From Candidatus Nitrosymbiomonas proteolyticus (lineage in GTDB: Bacteria; Armatimonadota; Fimbriimonadia; Fimbriimonadales; Fimbriimonadaceae): a stretch of DNA of 64,000 nt. Location: contig AP021858.1 of NCBI GenBank assembly GCA_017347465.1, positions 1,382,472 through 1,446,471 of the forward strand, in the 5' to 3' direction. Both the position numbers and the translations under genes were made by a program. Below are positions 45,225-54,768 of this stretch, one piece after another. Position 1 is the stretch's first letter. Each line of letters opens with the position of its first letter. Below the pieces are notes generated by a model. That model made no database searches and was not told the origin of the DNA. It worked only from the letters and a program-made list of their open reading frames with translations.

Positions 45225-46202
45225 GTGACAAATCTCAGGAACGAGGTATTTGAGGGGCGAGGGCAGTCCGTTCTCGATGCGTTTGTGGGGCGGCCGCCCG
45301 AAGAACTGACTTTCCAGGAAGCCGATGCCGTTTGCTATGCCTTCATTTCATTGGGCTTGAATTATCAAGCAGTGGACTTTGCTCAGCAAAGGGTCGATGC
45401 AACTTATCGCGACGAAGACCGGTTGCAGCTAGCATGGGCTCTGAAAGCGTCATCCTCATTTCGGGAGGCGGAAGCGCTCCTGGAGGTCATTTGCGACCCT
45501 TCCTTAATCGGGCAGACCAAAGCCCTTAAGGCTGTTCTCCGTGCCGATCTTGGAGACTGCGAAAACGCTATGCGAATGGCGTTAGGAGTGCGCCCGTCGG
45601 TCGACAACAACCTATCGCTTTACGTCCAATTATCAGTATCAAATGCGTGCAGAGATATAGAGGCATTAAGCGAGGTCATTCTTGAGATATTGGAGACAAA
45701 GGACATCGACAGTGCGCTGCTTACTGCGGCTTGTTACGGCGCACTACATACCAAGGACTTCGAGCTTGTGCGCAGAGCCCTTGCGCTCATCCCCAGAGGG
45801 AATCGATCACCGGAGGTCCTCTGCGCAAGGCTGCATGCTGCGATGAAGGACCGAAAGTACGGCGAAGCCGATATTGTGGCTGGATTGCTTTCGGAGTGCC
45901 TCGAAGCCGGATCGTTTCTCGTGGCCTTTCATTTGGGCTACTACCACATGAGGTTCCTTCGGTATAAGCGCGCCGAGGGCTTCTTGAGGACCGCGCTTGA
46001 AAAAACGAATGACCGGGGCCCTGTCCTTCAGCTACTCGCCGAGGTGCTCATGATGCGGGGAAAGCTTCGAGAGGCGGCATCCCTAGCTCGCGAAGCGACC
46101 ACGCTGGGACAAAGGAGTCGTCGGTTGCGCCGGACCTTCGTATTTAGCTGTACCTTGTCCGGGCGTTGGAGGACGGCCTGGAGAGCGCTTCAAAAATGGT
46201 AG
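45225..46202 (+). CDS. TPR-like helical repeat protein, hypothetical
   Basis: A 325-residue all-helical protein with TPR-like pairs (LTFQEADAVCYAFISLGLNY, LLSECLEAGSFLVAFHLGYY, AEGFLRTALEKTNDRGPVLQ, LLAEVLMMRGKLREAASLAR). No signal peptide or catalytic domain. Such proteins serve as protein-interaction scaffolds; partner unknown. The start is a GTG at 45225; ACTCTTTTGCAGGG upstream gives a weak AGGG. It stands alone between repeat clusters on an island margin and may be cargo. Confidence 0.6.
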   Translation: MTNLRNEVFEGRGQSVLDAFVGRPPEELTFQEADAVCYAFISLGLNYQAVDFAQQRVDATYRDEDRLQLAWALKASSSFREAEALLEVICDPSLIGQTKALKAVLRADLGDCENAMRMALGVRPSVDNNLSLYVQLSVSNACRDIEALSEVILEILETKDIDSALLTAACYGALHTKDFELVRRALALIPRGNRSPEVLCARLHAAMKDRKYGEADIVAGLLSECLEAGSFLVAFHLGYYHMRFLRYKRAEGFLRTALEKTNDRGPVLQLLAEVLMMRGKLREAASLAREATTLGQRSRRLRRTFVFSCTLSGRWRTAWRALQKW

Positions 46203-46260
46203 CGGGAAGCAATGAACTGCAGAGCGGCGGTGGTCATACTATGAGATAGCTCTACATCCC

Positions 46261-46530
46261 CCGGGTGGCACCCAGATTGGGTCTCCCAGGGCCCTGCCGA
46301 GGAGAGTGCCTGCCTCCTTCTGGTACTCCTTCCAGGGTGCTCGTGTTACCCTGCCCGCGAGACGCGGGCGCTCCCAGAGCCGTGGGCGCTCCCAGAGACG
46401 CGGGCGCTCCCAGAGACGCGGGCGCTCCCAGAGCCGTGGGCGCTCCCAGAGACGCGGGCGCTCCCAGAGACGCGGGCGCTCCCAGAGACGCGGGCGCTCC
46501 CAGAGACGCGGGCGCTCCCAGGGCCGAGGT
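46261..46530. repeat. Dispersed repeat copy 3 containing an 18-bp tandem array
   Basis: Begins with the same GGTGGCACCCAGATTGGGTC hairpin segment as copies 1 and 2. From 46359 to 46520 nine consecutive 18-bp units occur: seven GAGACGCGGGCGCTCCCA and two GAGCCGTGGGCGCTCCCA variants (units 2 and 5). Because 18 is a multiple of 3, every frame is open, which makes repetitive spurious peptides on both strands. Confidence 0.9.
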
Positions 46531-46589
46531 CGCTTCCTGCGTTCGACCCTCGGATAGCGATCTGCGCACAATATTCAGGTAGCTCCTAG

Positions 46590-46735
46590 ACTTCCTCGGT
46601 CTGCTTTACGATTCAGACCGGGCCACCAGACCTCAAAGTCCCCGGTGTCGTCTACGAGTCAGACCGGGCCACCAGACCTCAAAGTCCCCGGTGTCGTCTA
46701 CGAGTCAGACCGGGCCACCCGGCGCTGAAGGAAGC
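46590..46735. repeat. 46-bp tandem repeat, about three units
   Basis: The segment CCTCAAAGTCCCCGGTGTCG recurs exactly 46 bp apart (46631 and 46677), within units that contain TACGAGTCAGACCGGGCCAC; a diverged first unit starts near 46597 with GGTCTGC…CAGACCGG. Each unit holds an imperfect inverted repeat GGTGTC/GGTCTG…CAGACC. Confidence 0.75.
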
Positions 46736-46749
46736 GCGTTCGTTTCCCC

Positions 46750-46905
46750 GGTCTGCCCTTCGTGTCCGACGGGGCCACCCGGCACTGAGGGAAGGGCGCC
46801 CGCCGCGGGATCGCGCAAGGGGGCGGTGAACTGCACCCCAAAGCAAGTTTGGGGTGGCACCCAGATTGGGTCTCACAGGGCCCTGCCGGGGAGAGTGCCT
46901 TGTCC
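46750..46905. repeat. Dispersed composite repeat, copy 4
   Basis: Part alpha (46750-46855), nearly identical to 44775-44880 with the same ACCCCAAA…TTTGGGGT hairpin, followed by the first 50 bp of part beta. From there to the tRNA (46906-47056) no gene is supported. The whole stretch 46203-47056 is repeat-dominated and non-coding. Confidence 0.75.
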
Positions 46906-47056
46906 GCTTCTGCCGCGTCTCAGCCGAAGCTGGAGCGGTGGCTCGGGCAACTGGGACCAGGCTGGCGCGCCGACGGCGCTCGCTGCTCGTCGTTGAATGG
47001 CTCGATGGGCCCGCCCTTGCGTATTGCAGGCTCACGAGCCATAATCTAACCTGTTT

Positions 47057-47131
47057 GCCGACGTAGCTCAGTGGTAGAGCAGCGGTTTCGTAAACCGCAG
47101 GTCGTCGGTTCGAATCCGACCGTCGGCTCCA
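47057..47131 (+). tRNA. tRNA-Thr (anticodon CGU)
   Basis: A complete cloverleaf: acceptor GCCGACG pairing with CGTCGGC, D arm TAGCTCAGTGGTAGAGCA, anticodon stem GCGGT/ACCGC with loop TTCGTAA giving anticodon CGT for threonine ACG codons, and T arm GTCGG-TTCGAAT-CCGAC. The 3' CCA is encoded. It marks the right edge of the accessory island, and tRNA genes are common integration sites, though no attachment repeat was found. Confidence 0.95.
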
Positions 47132-47153
47132 CTGGTTCGAACCCACTCCGCCC

Positions 47154-48656
47154 TTACTCGATCCCCAGGCCCTTCGCGGCCCGGGCCACCGCTTCGATGA
47201 TCTCAGGGTCTTCGCGCAGTCTCCTTTGTTCCGCGATGAGCTTGCGCACCAACTCAGAGCGAACCTGAGAGGCCCTCGGCTCCGCCCATAGGTTCTTCTG
47301 CTCGAGCGGGTCGGACAACACGTCGAAGAGTTCCCATTCGCCGAGGTCGTAGTAGTAGATCAACTTATGGCGTTCGGTCGCGATCGCCACGTACCGGGGC
47401 GCCTTGTGGTCAGGATCGTCGTTCTCGTAGAAGTGCCCATAGACGGCGTTCTGGATTGGCGAGCGGTCGTTCCCCAACAGGAACCGAGCGAACGAACGGC
47501 CATGGAGATCAGCGGGAACGGGCAGGCGCGCGAGTTCGAGAAAGGTGGGCGCCAGGTCGACGTTCGAGGTGAGGATGTCTGCCGTGCGGGCGCGTCGGCC
47601 AAGCGACTCGGGCATTCGGACGATGAGCGGAGTTCCCGCAGAAGGCTCGTAGAACCACCTCTTGTCGTACCATGCGTTCTCGCCGAGAAAGAAACCCTGG
47701 TCCGAACTGTAGACCACGAGGGTGTTTTTCGAGAGCCCTGAGCGGTCGAGATGGTCGAGGACGCGGCGGACGCTTGCATCGACCGATGCCACGCACCGCA
47801 GGTAGTTTTGCAGGTATCGCTGGAAGTTTACGCCGAGGAGATCGTTGGTGGCGGCGAGTCGGCGCTTGTACTCCTCAGACTGCGGAATCATGAAAGACCG
47901 CCAGCGCTCGGCCGTTGCGCCTTCGATTCGAGGAGGCACGAAGTCGATGAGCAGATCGACGTCGGTTCTCATGTGCTGGTCGATCCGCATTCGAACGTTC
48001 TTCGCGGCAGATACCAGGCCGTCGTATTCGGTGCGGAGCGTCGGAGGTTCGGGGAAGTCCCACCTCCTGAAGTTCGGCAGTTGCCGGAAATCCGGCACCC
48101 AATTGCGATGGGGGGCCTTGTGTCCGATCATCAGAAAGAACGGCTTGTCATGGGCGCCGTTCAACCACTTGAGGGCTTTGTCGGTGACCAAGTCCGTTAC
48201 ATAGCCTTCTTCTCTGTGGCGGCCTTTCGGGGTCAGGAAGTCCGGGTTGTGGTAAAGGCCCTGGCCTGGCAGTATCTCCCAGTGATCGAATCCCGTGGGG
48301 TCGGAGACGAGGTGCCACTTACCGATGGCCGCGGTCTCATAGCCGCCTTGCTGCAGGAGCTTCGGAAAGGTCTGTTGCGTCCCGTCGAAGGTGGAGACGT
48401 TGTCTTTGTGCCCATTCGCATGGCTGTGCTTGCCGGTAAGGAGCGAGGCTCGGCTTGGCGCGCAAATGGGGTTGGCCGTGTAGTGCCTATCGAAACGGAA
48501 CCCCTCGCTGGCCAATCGGTCGATCCCCGGCGTATCAATGATCCGCGATCCATAGGCCGAGATCGCTTGCCGGGCATGATCGTCCGAAAGGATCAGAATG
48601 ATGTTCGGACGTTCTACGACGGGCGCGATGGCCGCCGCCGCCAACAACCAGAGCAT
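47154..48656 (-). CDS. Sulfatase (arylsulfatase-like)
   Basis: A 500-residue type I sulfatase. An N-terminal hydrophobic segment (LWLLAAAAIAPVV) suggests export. The formylglycine motif is CAPSRASLLTGK with Cys at 65 (C-x-P-S-R), and metal-binding residues are seen in IILILSDDHA (Asp-Asp) and VVYSSDQGFFLGENAWYDKR. KAPHRNWVPD supplies the usual His. It would hydrolyse sulfate esters on carbohydrate or mucin-like substrates after Cys is converted to formylglycine by an activating enzyme, which is not in the window. It lies 9 bp downstream of mobA on the same strand. Confidence 0.92.
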   Translation of the reverse strand: MLWLLAAAAIAPVVERPNIILILSDDHARQAISAYGSRIIDTPGIDRLASEGFRFDRHYTANPICAPSRASLLTGKHSHANGHKDNVSTFDGTQQTFPKLLQQGGYETAAIGKWHLVSDPTGFDHWEILPGQGLYHNPDFLTPKGRHREEGYVTDLVTDKALKWLNGAHDKPFFLMIGHKAPHRNWVPDFRQLPNFRRWDFPEPPTLRTEYDGLVSAAKNVRMRIDQHMRTDVDLLIDFVPPRIEGATAERWRSFMIPQSEEYKRRLAATNDLLGVNFQRYLQNYLRCVASVDASVRRVLDHLDRSGLSKNTLVVYSSDQGFFLGENAWYDKRWFYEPSAGTPLIVRMPESLGRRARTADILTSNVDLAPTFLELARLPVPADLHGRSFARFLLGNDRSPIQNAVYGHFYENDDPDHKAPRYVAIATERHKLIYYYDLGEWELFDVLSDPLEQKNLWAEPRASQVRSELVRKLIAEQRRLREDPEIIEAVARAAKGLGIE

Positions 48657-48665
48657 GGCGCAACG

Positions 48666-49247
48666 TTACCCCAAGTCTTGCGTGGCGTCTGCCTTCTCAA
48701 GGAGCGCGCGTAGCTGTTCCGGCGTGTTCGCGCCTCGCGCCCAGTCCGGATCCATTCCGAGTTCTCGTAGCCGCGCCTCGTCGATCCATCGAGCCTTCAG
48801 CAGACCCAACCACTCCTCCATTCGCTGGAGCCCAGGGTTCGCACGAAGGACTTCGAAGCATGTTGATCGGTAAGCGGAGCAGAGGTACTGGGGCCGGCCG
48901 CCGATCACGGGAACGGCAGCGTCAGCTTCGAGCAGCGATTGGGAGAGCGCCTCGGCCACCGAACTCCGGAAGAGGGGGATATCGCACGAGACGACGAATA
49001 CGATCTTGCCCTCGGGCGCGAACTCCCGTAAGGCAGCGAGCGGTCCTCGGTGCAGTTCGGCGTCGGCCTGGAACGGGAACTCTTCGAGCGGCTGATTGCC
49101 CAGGACGAGGACGGGCCAATCCGCTGCGGACAGTTCTCGAGCGATGCGAAGCCCCATCGGCACCCCGCGCACTTCGATGTTTGCCTTATCGGCAGCCATG
49201 CGGCGACTTGCGCCCCCGGTGAGAACGACGGCTTGACGTTCGTTCAA
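48666..49247 (-). CDS. mobA: Molybdenum cofactor guanylyltransferase
   Basis: A 193-residue nucleotidyltransferase of the MobA family, which joins GMP to molybdopterin to make the MGD cofactor. The nucleotide-binding loop LTGGASRRMAADKAN and the metal site FVVSCDIPLF are clear. The TTG start at 49247 has GGGGGAAGG before it. No molybdoenzyme or other moa/moe gene is nearby. It is 9 bp from the sulfatase, probably one transcript. Confidence 0.85.
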   Translation of the reverse strand: MNERQAVVLTGGASRRMAADKANIEVRGVPMGLRIARELSAADWPVLVLGNQPLEEFPFQADAELHRGPLAALREFAPEGKIVFVVSCDIPLFRSSVAEALSQSLLEADAAVPVIGGRPQYLCSAYRSTCFEVLRANPGLQRMEEWLGLLKARWIDEARLRELGMDPDWARGANTPEQLRALLEKADATQDLG

Positions 49248-49295
49248 TGCCGGCCTTCCCCCAGGCGCTTTCGGACGTGACTGTTGAAGTTGTTT

Positions 49296-51788
49296 CTACT
49301 CCTCGAGTTCTTCAGAACCCTCGTCGGCCCCTTCAGGTTCCTCGATGTCGTCGAACTCCCCTTCGTCTGCCGACCGGATGAGCCGAGCGATCGACCTTAC
49401 GGAGTCGCCTTGTGCGAGGTTGATCAGCTTGACCCCCTGGGCGACGCGGCCCACGAGCCGGATGTCCTTCACCGGAGTTCGGATCGCCTTGCCTTGCGTG
49501 GTCATAATCAGCAGCCGGTCGTCGGGCGCGACCACCTCGGCGCTGACGATCTCGCCCGTCTTGCTGGTCACGTTCATCGTAAGGATGCCGGAGCCGCCCC
49601 GACCCTGGACTCTATATTCGGACAGCGCTGTGCGCTTGCCGTAGCCGTTTTCGCCAACGACCAAGAGGGTGTTGTCGTCCGAGATGATGTCGGCGGAGAC
49701 GATGTAGTCTTTGGGCTTGAGCCGCATGGCGCGAACTCCTCCGGCCGCCCGTGATCGGCTGGTGATGCCCTTTTCGCTGAAGCGGATAGATTGACCTCGA
49801 CGGGTCACGATGATCACGTCGTCGTCTCCACGTGAGCGGAGCACCCAACAGAGATCGTCGCCTTCTTCGATGTCAAAGGCAATCAGGCCGTTCGATCGGA
49901 TGTTGGCGAACTTCGAGATGGCGGTTCTCTTGACCTCGCCTTGCCTCGTGATCATGATGAGGAATCCGGGGTCCTTGAGATTCTTTATGCTGATCGTCGC
50001 CGTGACGCGCTCGTCGCTTTCGATGGCCACGTAGTTGATCACGGGCATTCCCTTGGCGTACCGACCGGTTTCGGGGATTTCGAACGCGCGGAGCTTGTAC
50101 ACGCGGCCTCGATCGGTGAAGAAGAGGATGTAGTGGTGCGTGTTCACCTGGAAGAGGTGAGCGGGCTCATCGTCCGTCTTGTGGACGTTGCTGACGCCCT
50201 TGCCGCCCCTCTTTTGAACTCGATAGGCGTCCTTGCTCACGCGCTTGATGTACCCGTCGCGCGAGATCGAGATGATCGCGTCTTCTTCGGGCACGAGGTC
50301 TTCGTCGCTGAAATCCCGCGCTTCGCGGGCGACGATCTTGGTTCGCCTTTCGTCGCCGAACTTGTCCCGAAGCGCCACGATCTCGTCCTTCATGACTTTC
50401 GTCAGCCGAATCGGATCGCTCAGGATGTCCATGAGGTCGTGTACGCGAAGGAGCGCAGCCTTGTAGTCCTCTTCGAGCTTGGTCTGTTCCAGTTTGGTGA
50501 GTCGCCTAAGGGCCATGTTGAGGATGGCGTTGGCTTGGAATGGGCTCAGTTCGAATTGCCGGACCATCGCCGCGCGGGCCTTCGCCGGGTCATCTGAGTT
50601 TCGGATCAGCGCGATGATCTCGTCGAGGAACCTGCGGGCGATCTGGAACCCTTCGTTGAGGTGGACCTCTTCGAGAGCGCGGTACAACTCATACCTTGTC
50701 CTGCGCTCGATGACTTCGCGGCGGTGATCGATGTATTCGTCGAGCAGAACGAGCAGCGGAGAAACTCGCGGGGCCCCGTCGACCAGGGAGAGCATGATGG
50801 CTCCGAAAGTGGTCCGGAGTTGGGAGTGCTTGAGAAGGAAGTTGAGCGCCTTATTGGGGTTGATGTCCCTGCGGAGTTCGATCTCCATCCTCATTCCGCG
50901 CTTGTCGGAGTAGTCCTGGACGCTCAGGATGCCGTCGAACTTCTTGTCCTTCACGAGCTGGCCGATCGTACGCTTGAGGTTCTCCTTGTTGACCTGGTAC
51001 GGGATCTCGGTGACGATGATCTTGGACTTGCCCATTTCCGAGGGCTCGATCATCGTCTTCGCTTGCATGATGATGGAGCCTCGGCCCGTCTCGTAGGCGC
51101 TTCGGATGCCGCTGGCGCCCATGATGATCCCGTAGGTCGGGAAGTCGGGGCCGGGCATCACCTCCATGACGTCGTCCAGGGTGCAATCTGGGCTGTCGAT
51201 CCGCATCAGAATCGCGTTGCAGACTTCGGTCAGGTTGTGCGGGGGCATATTTGTCGCCATGCCGACGGCGATTCCCGACACGCCATTGCAGAGCAGATTC
51301 GGAAACTTCGCGGGCAAGACGGTGGGCTCGTTCAGGGTCTGGAGGTAGTTGGGGATCCAATCGACGGTTTCTCGGTCGAGGTCCTCGAGCATCTCCATCG
51401 CGATAGCGGTAAGGCGGCATTCCGTATATCGCTTTGCGGCGGGCGGGTCGCCGTCGACGTTGCCAAAGTTGCCTTGGCCGTCAACGAGCGGATACCTCAT
51501 ATTGAAGGGCTGCGCCATCCTGACGAGCGTCGGGTAGATGATGTCGTCGCCGTGCGGGTGATAGTTTCCCGAGGTGTCGCCCGTGACCTTGGCGCTCTTG
51601 GTGTAGGCGTTGTCCGGCGTGAGATTGAGCTCGCGCATCGTATAGAGCACTCGCCGTTGCACTGGCTTCAGGCCGTCCCTCACGTCGGGGAGCGCCCGAG
51701 CGATGATGACGGACATCGCGTAGTTCACATACGAACGACCAAGCTCTTCTTGAACGTCGATGACTTCGATCGGGGTGGGTTCTTCCAA
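49296..51788 (-). CDS. gyrA: DNA gyrase subunit A
   Basis: An 830-residue type IIA topoisomerase subunit that breaks and rejoins DNA to add negative supercoils. Active-site Tyr is Y121 ([14 protein letters not shown]). The domain order is standard: winged helix, tower, coiled coil, then a C-terminal beta-pinwheel including the GyrA box-like QGRGGSGI segment. The region corresponding to the E. coli quinolone pocket reads [17 protein letters not shown], with Asp at the Ser83 position and Pro at the Asp87 position. The start is TTG 51788. gyrB is not nearby. Confidence 0.96.
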   Translation of the reverse strand: MEEPTPIEVIDVQEELGRSYVNYAMSVIIARALPDVRDGLKPVQRRVLYTMRELNLTPDNAYTKSAKVTGDTSGNYHPHGDDIIYPTLVRMAQPFNMRYPLVDGQGNFGNVDGDPPAAKRYTECRLTAIAMEMLEDLDRETVDWIPNYLQTLNEPTVLPAKFPNLLCNGVSGIAVGMATNMPPHNLTEVCNAILMRIDSPDCTLDDVMEVMPGPDFPTYGIIMGASGIRSAYETGRGSIIMQAKTMIEPSEMGKSKIIVTEIPYQVNKENLKRTIGQLVKDKKFDGILSVQDYSDKRGMRMEIELRRDINPNKALNFLLKHSQLRTTFGAIMLSLVDGAPRVSPLLVLLDEYIDHRREVIERRTRYELYRALEEVHLNEGFQIARRFLDEIIALIRNSDDPAKARAAMVRQFELSPFQANAILNMALRRLTKLEQTKLEEDYKAALLRVHDLMDILSDPIRLTKVMKDEIVALRDKFGDERRTKIVAREARDFSDEDLVPEEDAIISISRDGYIKRVSKDAYRVQKRGGKGVSNVHKTDDEPAHLFQVNTHHYILFFTDRGRVYKLRAFEIPETGRYAKGMPVINYVAIESDERVTATISIKNLKDPGFLIMITRQGEVKRTAISKFANIRSNGLIAFDIEEGDDLCWVLRSRGDDDVIIVTRRGQSIRFSEKGITSRSRAAGGVRAMRLKPKDYIVSADIISDDNTLLVVGENGYGKRTALSEYRVQGRGGSGILTMNVTSKTGEIVSAEVVAPDDRLLIMTTQGKAIRTPVKDIRLVGRVAQGVKLINLAQGDSVRSIARLIRSADEGEFDDIEEPEGADEGSEELEE

Positions 51789-51919
51789 GGGCTTTCTCTT
51801 CGGACGCCGAGGCGATGCGACGCACTGGGCGGAGGGTCAGGAACGAAGGGAATTGTACCTGAAACGCCGCCCTTATTGAGTCTGTGAAAGCCTCGACGGG
51901 CGAAGAGGTCGGCGCGCGG

Positions 51920-52975
51920 CTATCGAAACCGCTCTTGCAGCCGGGCTAGCTCCTCGCTTCCTGGGCAGAGGTCGCTGTAGGGCACGCTTATGAGCGGCTC
52001 GGGGACTGCCCCCAGTTGCTCCATCATGTCGCGAGATTCGGTCGAGAGATACAGCATCCCTGTGACCAGTTCCCCTGCCCGTTGCTTCGAACGCACGTAA
52101 TTGTAGGCCCGGTCTCGGTCGGAGGGGTCGTAATCTTCGGCCACCTTGTGGAGCCTGACCGTGCTTCCATCGTGCATCGTGACTCGGTTCTCGGAGCCCG
52201 GCTCATAATCGGCGGTGATCTCTTCTTTGGGAAGGATCAGGTCCGCATGGACGACCTCGACGGCGTGCTCGCGGGTGTAAGCATAGCTCTTCGTCGAACC
52301 AACGTGGTCGTTGAAGGTCACGCAGGGCGAAACCACATCGACGAAGGCAAAGCCCTGGTGGAGGAGGCCGGCTTTCAGAATGGGAACGAGCTGGTCCTTG
52401 TCGCCGGAAAAGCTCCTGGCGACGAAGGTCGCGCCCAGGCTAAGGGCCAGCAACACGCCGTCGATGGCCTCCATCGTATTCGGTGTGCCTTGCTTGTTGG
52501 TTGAGCCGGGGTCGGCTGAGGCGGAGAACTGGCCCTTGGTGAGTCCGTAGACCCCGTTGTTCTCCACGATATAGAGGGCGTTGATGTTCCTTCGGATCGC
52601 GTGGCAAAGCTGCCCAAGGCCGATCGAGAGCGAATCCCCGTCGCCGGAGACCCCGATCAGCTTCAGTTCCCGATTGGCCGCGGAGACCCCGGTCGCGACC
52701 GCAGGCATTCGGCCGTGGACGCCGTTGAACCCGTGCGCTTGTTTGAGGAAGTAAGCCGGAGTCTTGGACGAGCATCCGATCCCTGAAAGCTTGGCCACTT
52801 TGTGGGGCTCGATTTCGAGTTCCCAAAACGCCTGGATGATCGCTGCCGTGATGGAGTCGTGTCCACAACCCGCGCAAAGCGTCGAGAACGCGCCTTCGTA
52901 ATCGCGGCGCGTCAAGCCCACGGAATTGGCCCGGAGGGCCGGCGTGCGGACTTGGGGTTTAGGGATGTAGCTCAT
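51920..52975 (-). CDS. korB: 2-oxoacid:ferredoxin oxidoreductase, beta subunit
   Basis: A 351-residue ThDP-binding subunit. Landmarks: STLCAGCGHDSITAAIIQAF, IGCSSKTPAYFLK, and the ThDP motif VSGDGDSLSIGLGQLCHAIR ending in VENNGVYGLTKGQ. With KorA it oxidatively decarboxylates a 2-oxoacid (2-oxoglutarate is most likely from overall similarity) to acyl-CoA, passing electrons to ferredoxin, or runs in reverse. Start ATG 52975 overlaps the korA stop (ATGA). The 14 extra upstream codons of the open frame are not needed. Confidence 0.9.
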   Translation of the reverse strand: MSYIPKPQVRTPALRANSVGLTRRDYEGAFSTLCAGCGHDSITAAIIQAFWELEIEPHKVAKLSGIGCSSKTPAYFLKQAHGFNGVHGRMPAVATGVSAANRELKLIGVSGDGDSLSIGLGQLCHAIRRNINALYIVENNGVYGLTKGQFSASADPGSTNKQGTPNTMEAIDGVLLALSLGATFVARSFSGDKDQLVPILKAGLLHQGFAFVDVVSPCVTFNDHVGSTKSYAYTREHAVEVVHADLILPKEEITADYEPGSENRVTMHDGSTVRLHKVAEDYDPSDRDRAYNYVRSKQRAGELVTGMLYLSTESRDMMEQLGAVPEPLISVPYSDLCPGSEELARLQERFR

Positions 52976-54768
52976 GCCGGTACCCCCGAAAAGGCCTGAA
53001 CGCCTTCGACGACGCACTCCGCGCAGAGCGGCATCCCCGCATAGTACAGGACCGAACGCAGCCGGTCCGCCGGAACTTCAGTCTCGATCATGAGCAGCCG
53101 CCTCAGTTGCCCGTCGCGGTTTTGTTCGACGATGTAATTCACCTCGTGCGCTAAAAGGAACTCCTTGACCTCCGGACCGAACGGAAAGCCCCGGATCCTC
53201 ATGTAGTCCATACCGTCCCCGCGTTCTTTCATCAGGTCAACGGCCTCCGAGCAAGCCGCGTGGCCGCTTCCGAGCGTGACAAGACCCGTTCGGGCGCCGC
53301 TACCGTGGATGAGCGCTTCTGGAACGGCTTTTGACGCCGTCTCGAACTTGCGCGTGATCCGGTCCATGACCTCGCGGTATTCGTCGGAGTCCTCCGTATA
53401 GAACCCGAATCGGTTGTGGCCCGAGCCGCGGGTGAAGTAGGAGCCTTTGGGATGGACGCCAGGAAGGGTCCGGTAGGGCACTCCGTCTTCGTCGATATCC
53501 ATGTAGCGATAGAAACGCTCGATCCGCTCCAACTCCTCGGCAGAGAGCACCTTTCCCCGATTGGGCCGGTAGTTGTCGTCCCATTGCAGCTTGGGCGTCA
53601 TCCAGTCGTTCATCCCAATGTCGAGGTCGGAGAGGACGATGACGGGTGTTTGAAACTGTTCGGCGAGATCGAACGCTTTCACGGCCATATCGAACGCCTC
53701 CTTGGGGTCTGCCGGGTAGAGGCAGATGTGCTTGGTGTCGCCGTGAGAGGCGTAAGCACAGGTCAGGAGGTCGGCCTGTTGCGTGCGGGTGGGCATTCCG
53801 GTCGAGGGGCCCGTTCGCTGCACGTCAAAGAGGACTGCCGGAATTTCCGCGTAATAGGCGAGCCCCAGAAACTCGTTCATGAGCGAAACGCCTGGGCCTG
53901 AGGTCGAAGTGAACGCCCGTGCCCCCGCCCAGGAAGCGCCGATAACCATGCCGATTGCGGAGAGTTCGTCTTCCGCTTGGACGATCGCAAACCGGTTCTT
54001 GCCTGATTTCGGGTTCTTCCGATATCGCTGGCAAAACGCCGAAAAAGCCTCCATGAGCGAAGTCGCAGGAGTGATGGGATACCACGCCCCGACGGTGGCC
54101 CCCGCGTAGAGACACCCCAGGGCGGCGGACGTGTTGCCGTCAATCAAAATGTGCTCCCGCGTGGAGTCCATCTTCGTGAGGCGGATCGGCAAGGGGCACT
54201 CGAAGTGTTTCTTCGTGTAGGAGTAGCCGAGTTCGATCGCCTTTTGGTTCGACTTGAGGAGAGCCGGTTTCTTTTTGAACTTCTCCGCCGTGAGCGCCGC
54301 GAGGGTGTCCTTGTCGATATCGAGCAGCGCGCCAACGGCCCCGACGTACGCGATGTTTTTCATCAGAATCCGCTCGCGTACCCCTTCGAAGTTCGAATTG
54401 CAGAGTCTGGCGAAAGGGACTCCGATAAAGTGAAGATCGTCGCGTCCGAGCTTCTTATCGAGCGGCCTTGACGAGTCGAAAAGGACCCAGCCGCCGCTCT
54501 TCATGCCGGCAATGTCCTGGGCCATCGTGGCGGCGTTGAGTGCGGCGAGCAAATCGAAGTCCTTCGGACGCGCCGTGTAGCCTTTGTTGCTGACTCGAAT
54601 CTCGTACCAAGTGGGCAACCCTTGAATGTTCGAAGGGAACAGGTTCTTTCCGCTGACAGGGATGCCCATGCGGAAGATCGCCTGCATCAAGAGGTTGTTG
54701 GCGCTCGCTGAACCGGTTCCGTTGGCTGTGGCGATGCGCAGGGCAAAGTCGTTAACAGGGTCGTTCAT
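52972..54768 (-). CDS. korA: 2-oxoacid:ferredoxin oxidoreductase, fused gamma-alpha subunit
   Basis: A 598-residue protein in which the gamma domain (residues 1-195; ATANGTGSASANNLLMQAIF, LPTWYEIRVSNKGYTARPKD) is fused to the alpha domain (from about 205; DGNTSAALGCLYAGATVGAW, YPITPATSLMEA, TSTSGPGVSLMNEFLGLAYY). This is the KorA arrangement. It forms the pyruvate/2-oxoglutarate:ferredoxin reductase with KorB. The ATG overlaps the stop of the upstream FAD protein by 4 bp, so three genes are coupled in the order oxidoreductase-korA-korB. Confidence 0.9.
   Translation of the reverse strand: MNDPVNDFALRIATANGTGSASANNLLMQAIFRMGIPVSGKNLFPSNIQGLPTWYEIRVSNKGYTARPKDFDLLAALNAATMAQDIAGMKSGGWVLFDSSRPLDKKLGRDDLHFIGVPFARLCNSNFEGVRERILMKNIAYVGAVGALLDIDKDTLAALTAEKFKKKPALLKSNQKAIELGYSYTKKHFECPLPIRLTKMDSTREHILIDGNTSAALGCLYAGATVGAWYPITPATSLMEAFSAFCQRYRKNPKSGKNRFAIVQAEDELSAIGMVIGASWAGARAFTSTSGPGVSLMNEFLGLAYYAEIPAVLFDVQRTGPSTGMPTRTQQADLLTCAYASHGDTKHICLYPADPKEAFDMAVKAFDLAEQFQTPVIVLSDLDIGMNDWMTPKLQWDDNYRPNRGKVLSAEELERIERFYRYMDIDEDGVPYRTLPGVHPKGSYFTRGSGHNRFGFYTEDSDEYREVMDRITRKFETASKAVPEALIHGSGARTGLVTLGSGHAACSEAVDLMKERGDGMDYMRIRGFPFGPEVKEFLLAHEVNYIVEQNRDGQLRRLLMIETEVPADRLRSVLYYAGMPLCAECVVEGVQAFSGVPA

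Noticed and set aside
46359-46520. CRISPR array
   Set aside because: Units are contiguous 18-bp repeats without spacers and no cas gene is present.
46239-46582. Repetitive peptides ([17 protein letters not shown] types) on both strands
   Set aside because: They are translations of the 18-bp tandem array, open in all frames because 18 is divisible by three.
47057-47131. tRNA-Thr as an island attachment site
   Set aside because: No copy of the tRNA 3' end and no integrase were found in the window, so this remains unsupported.
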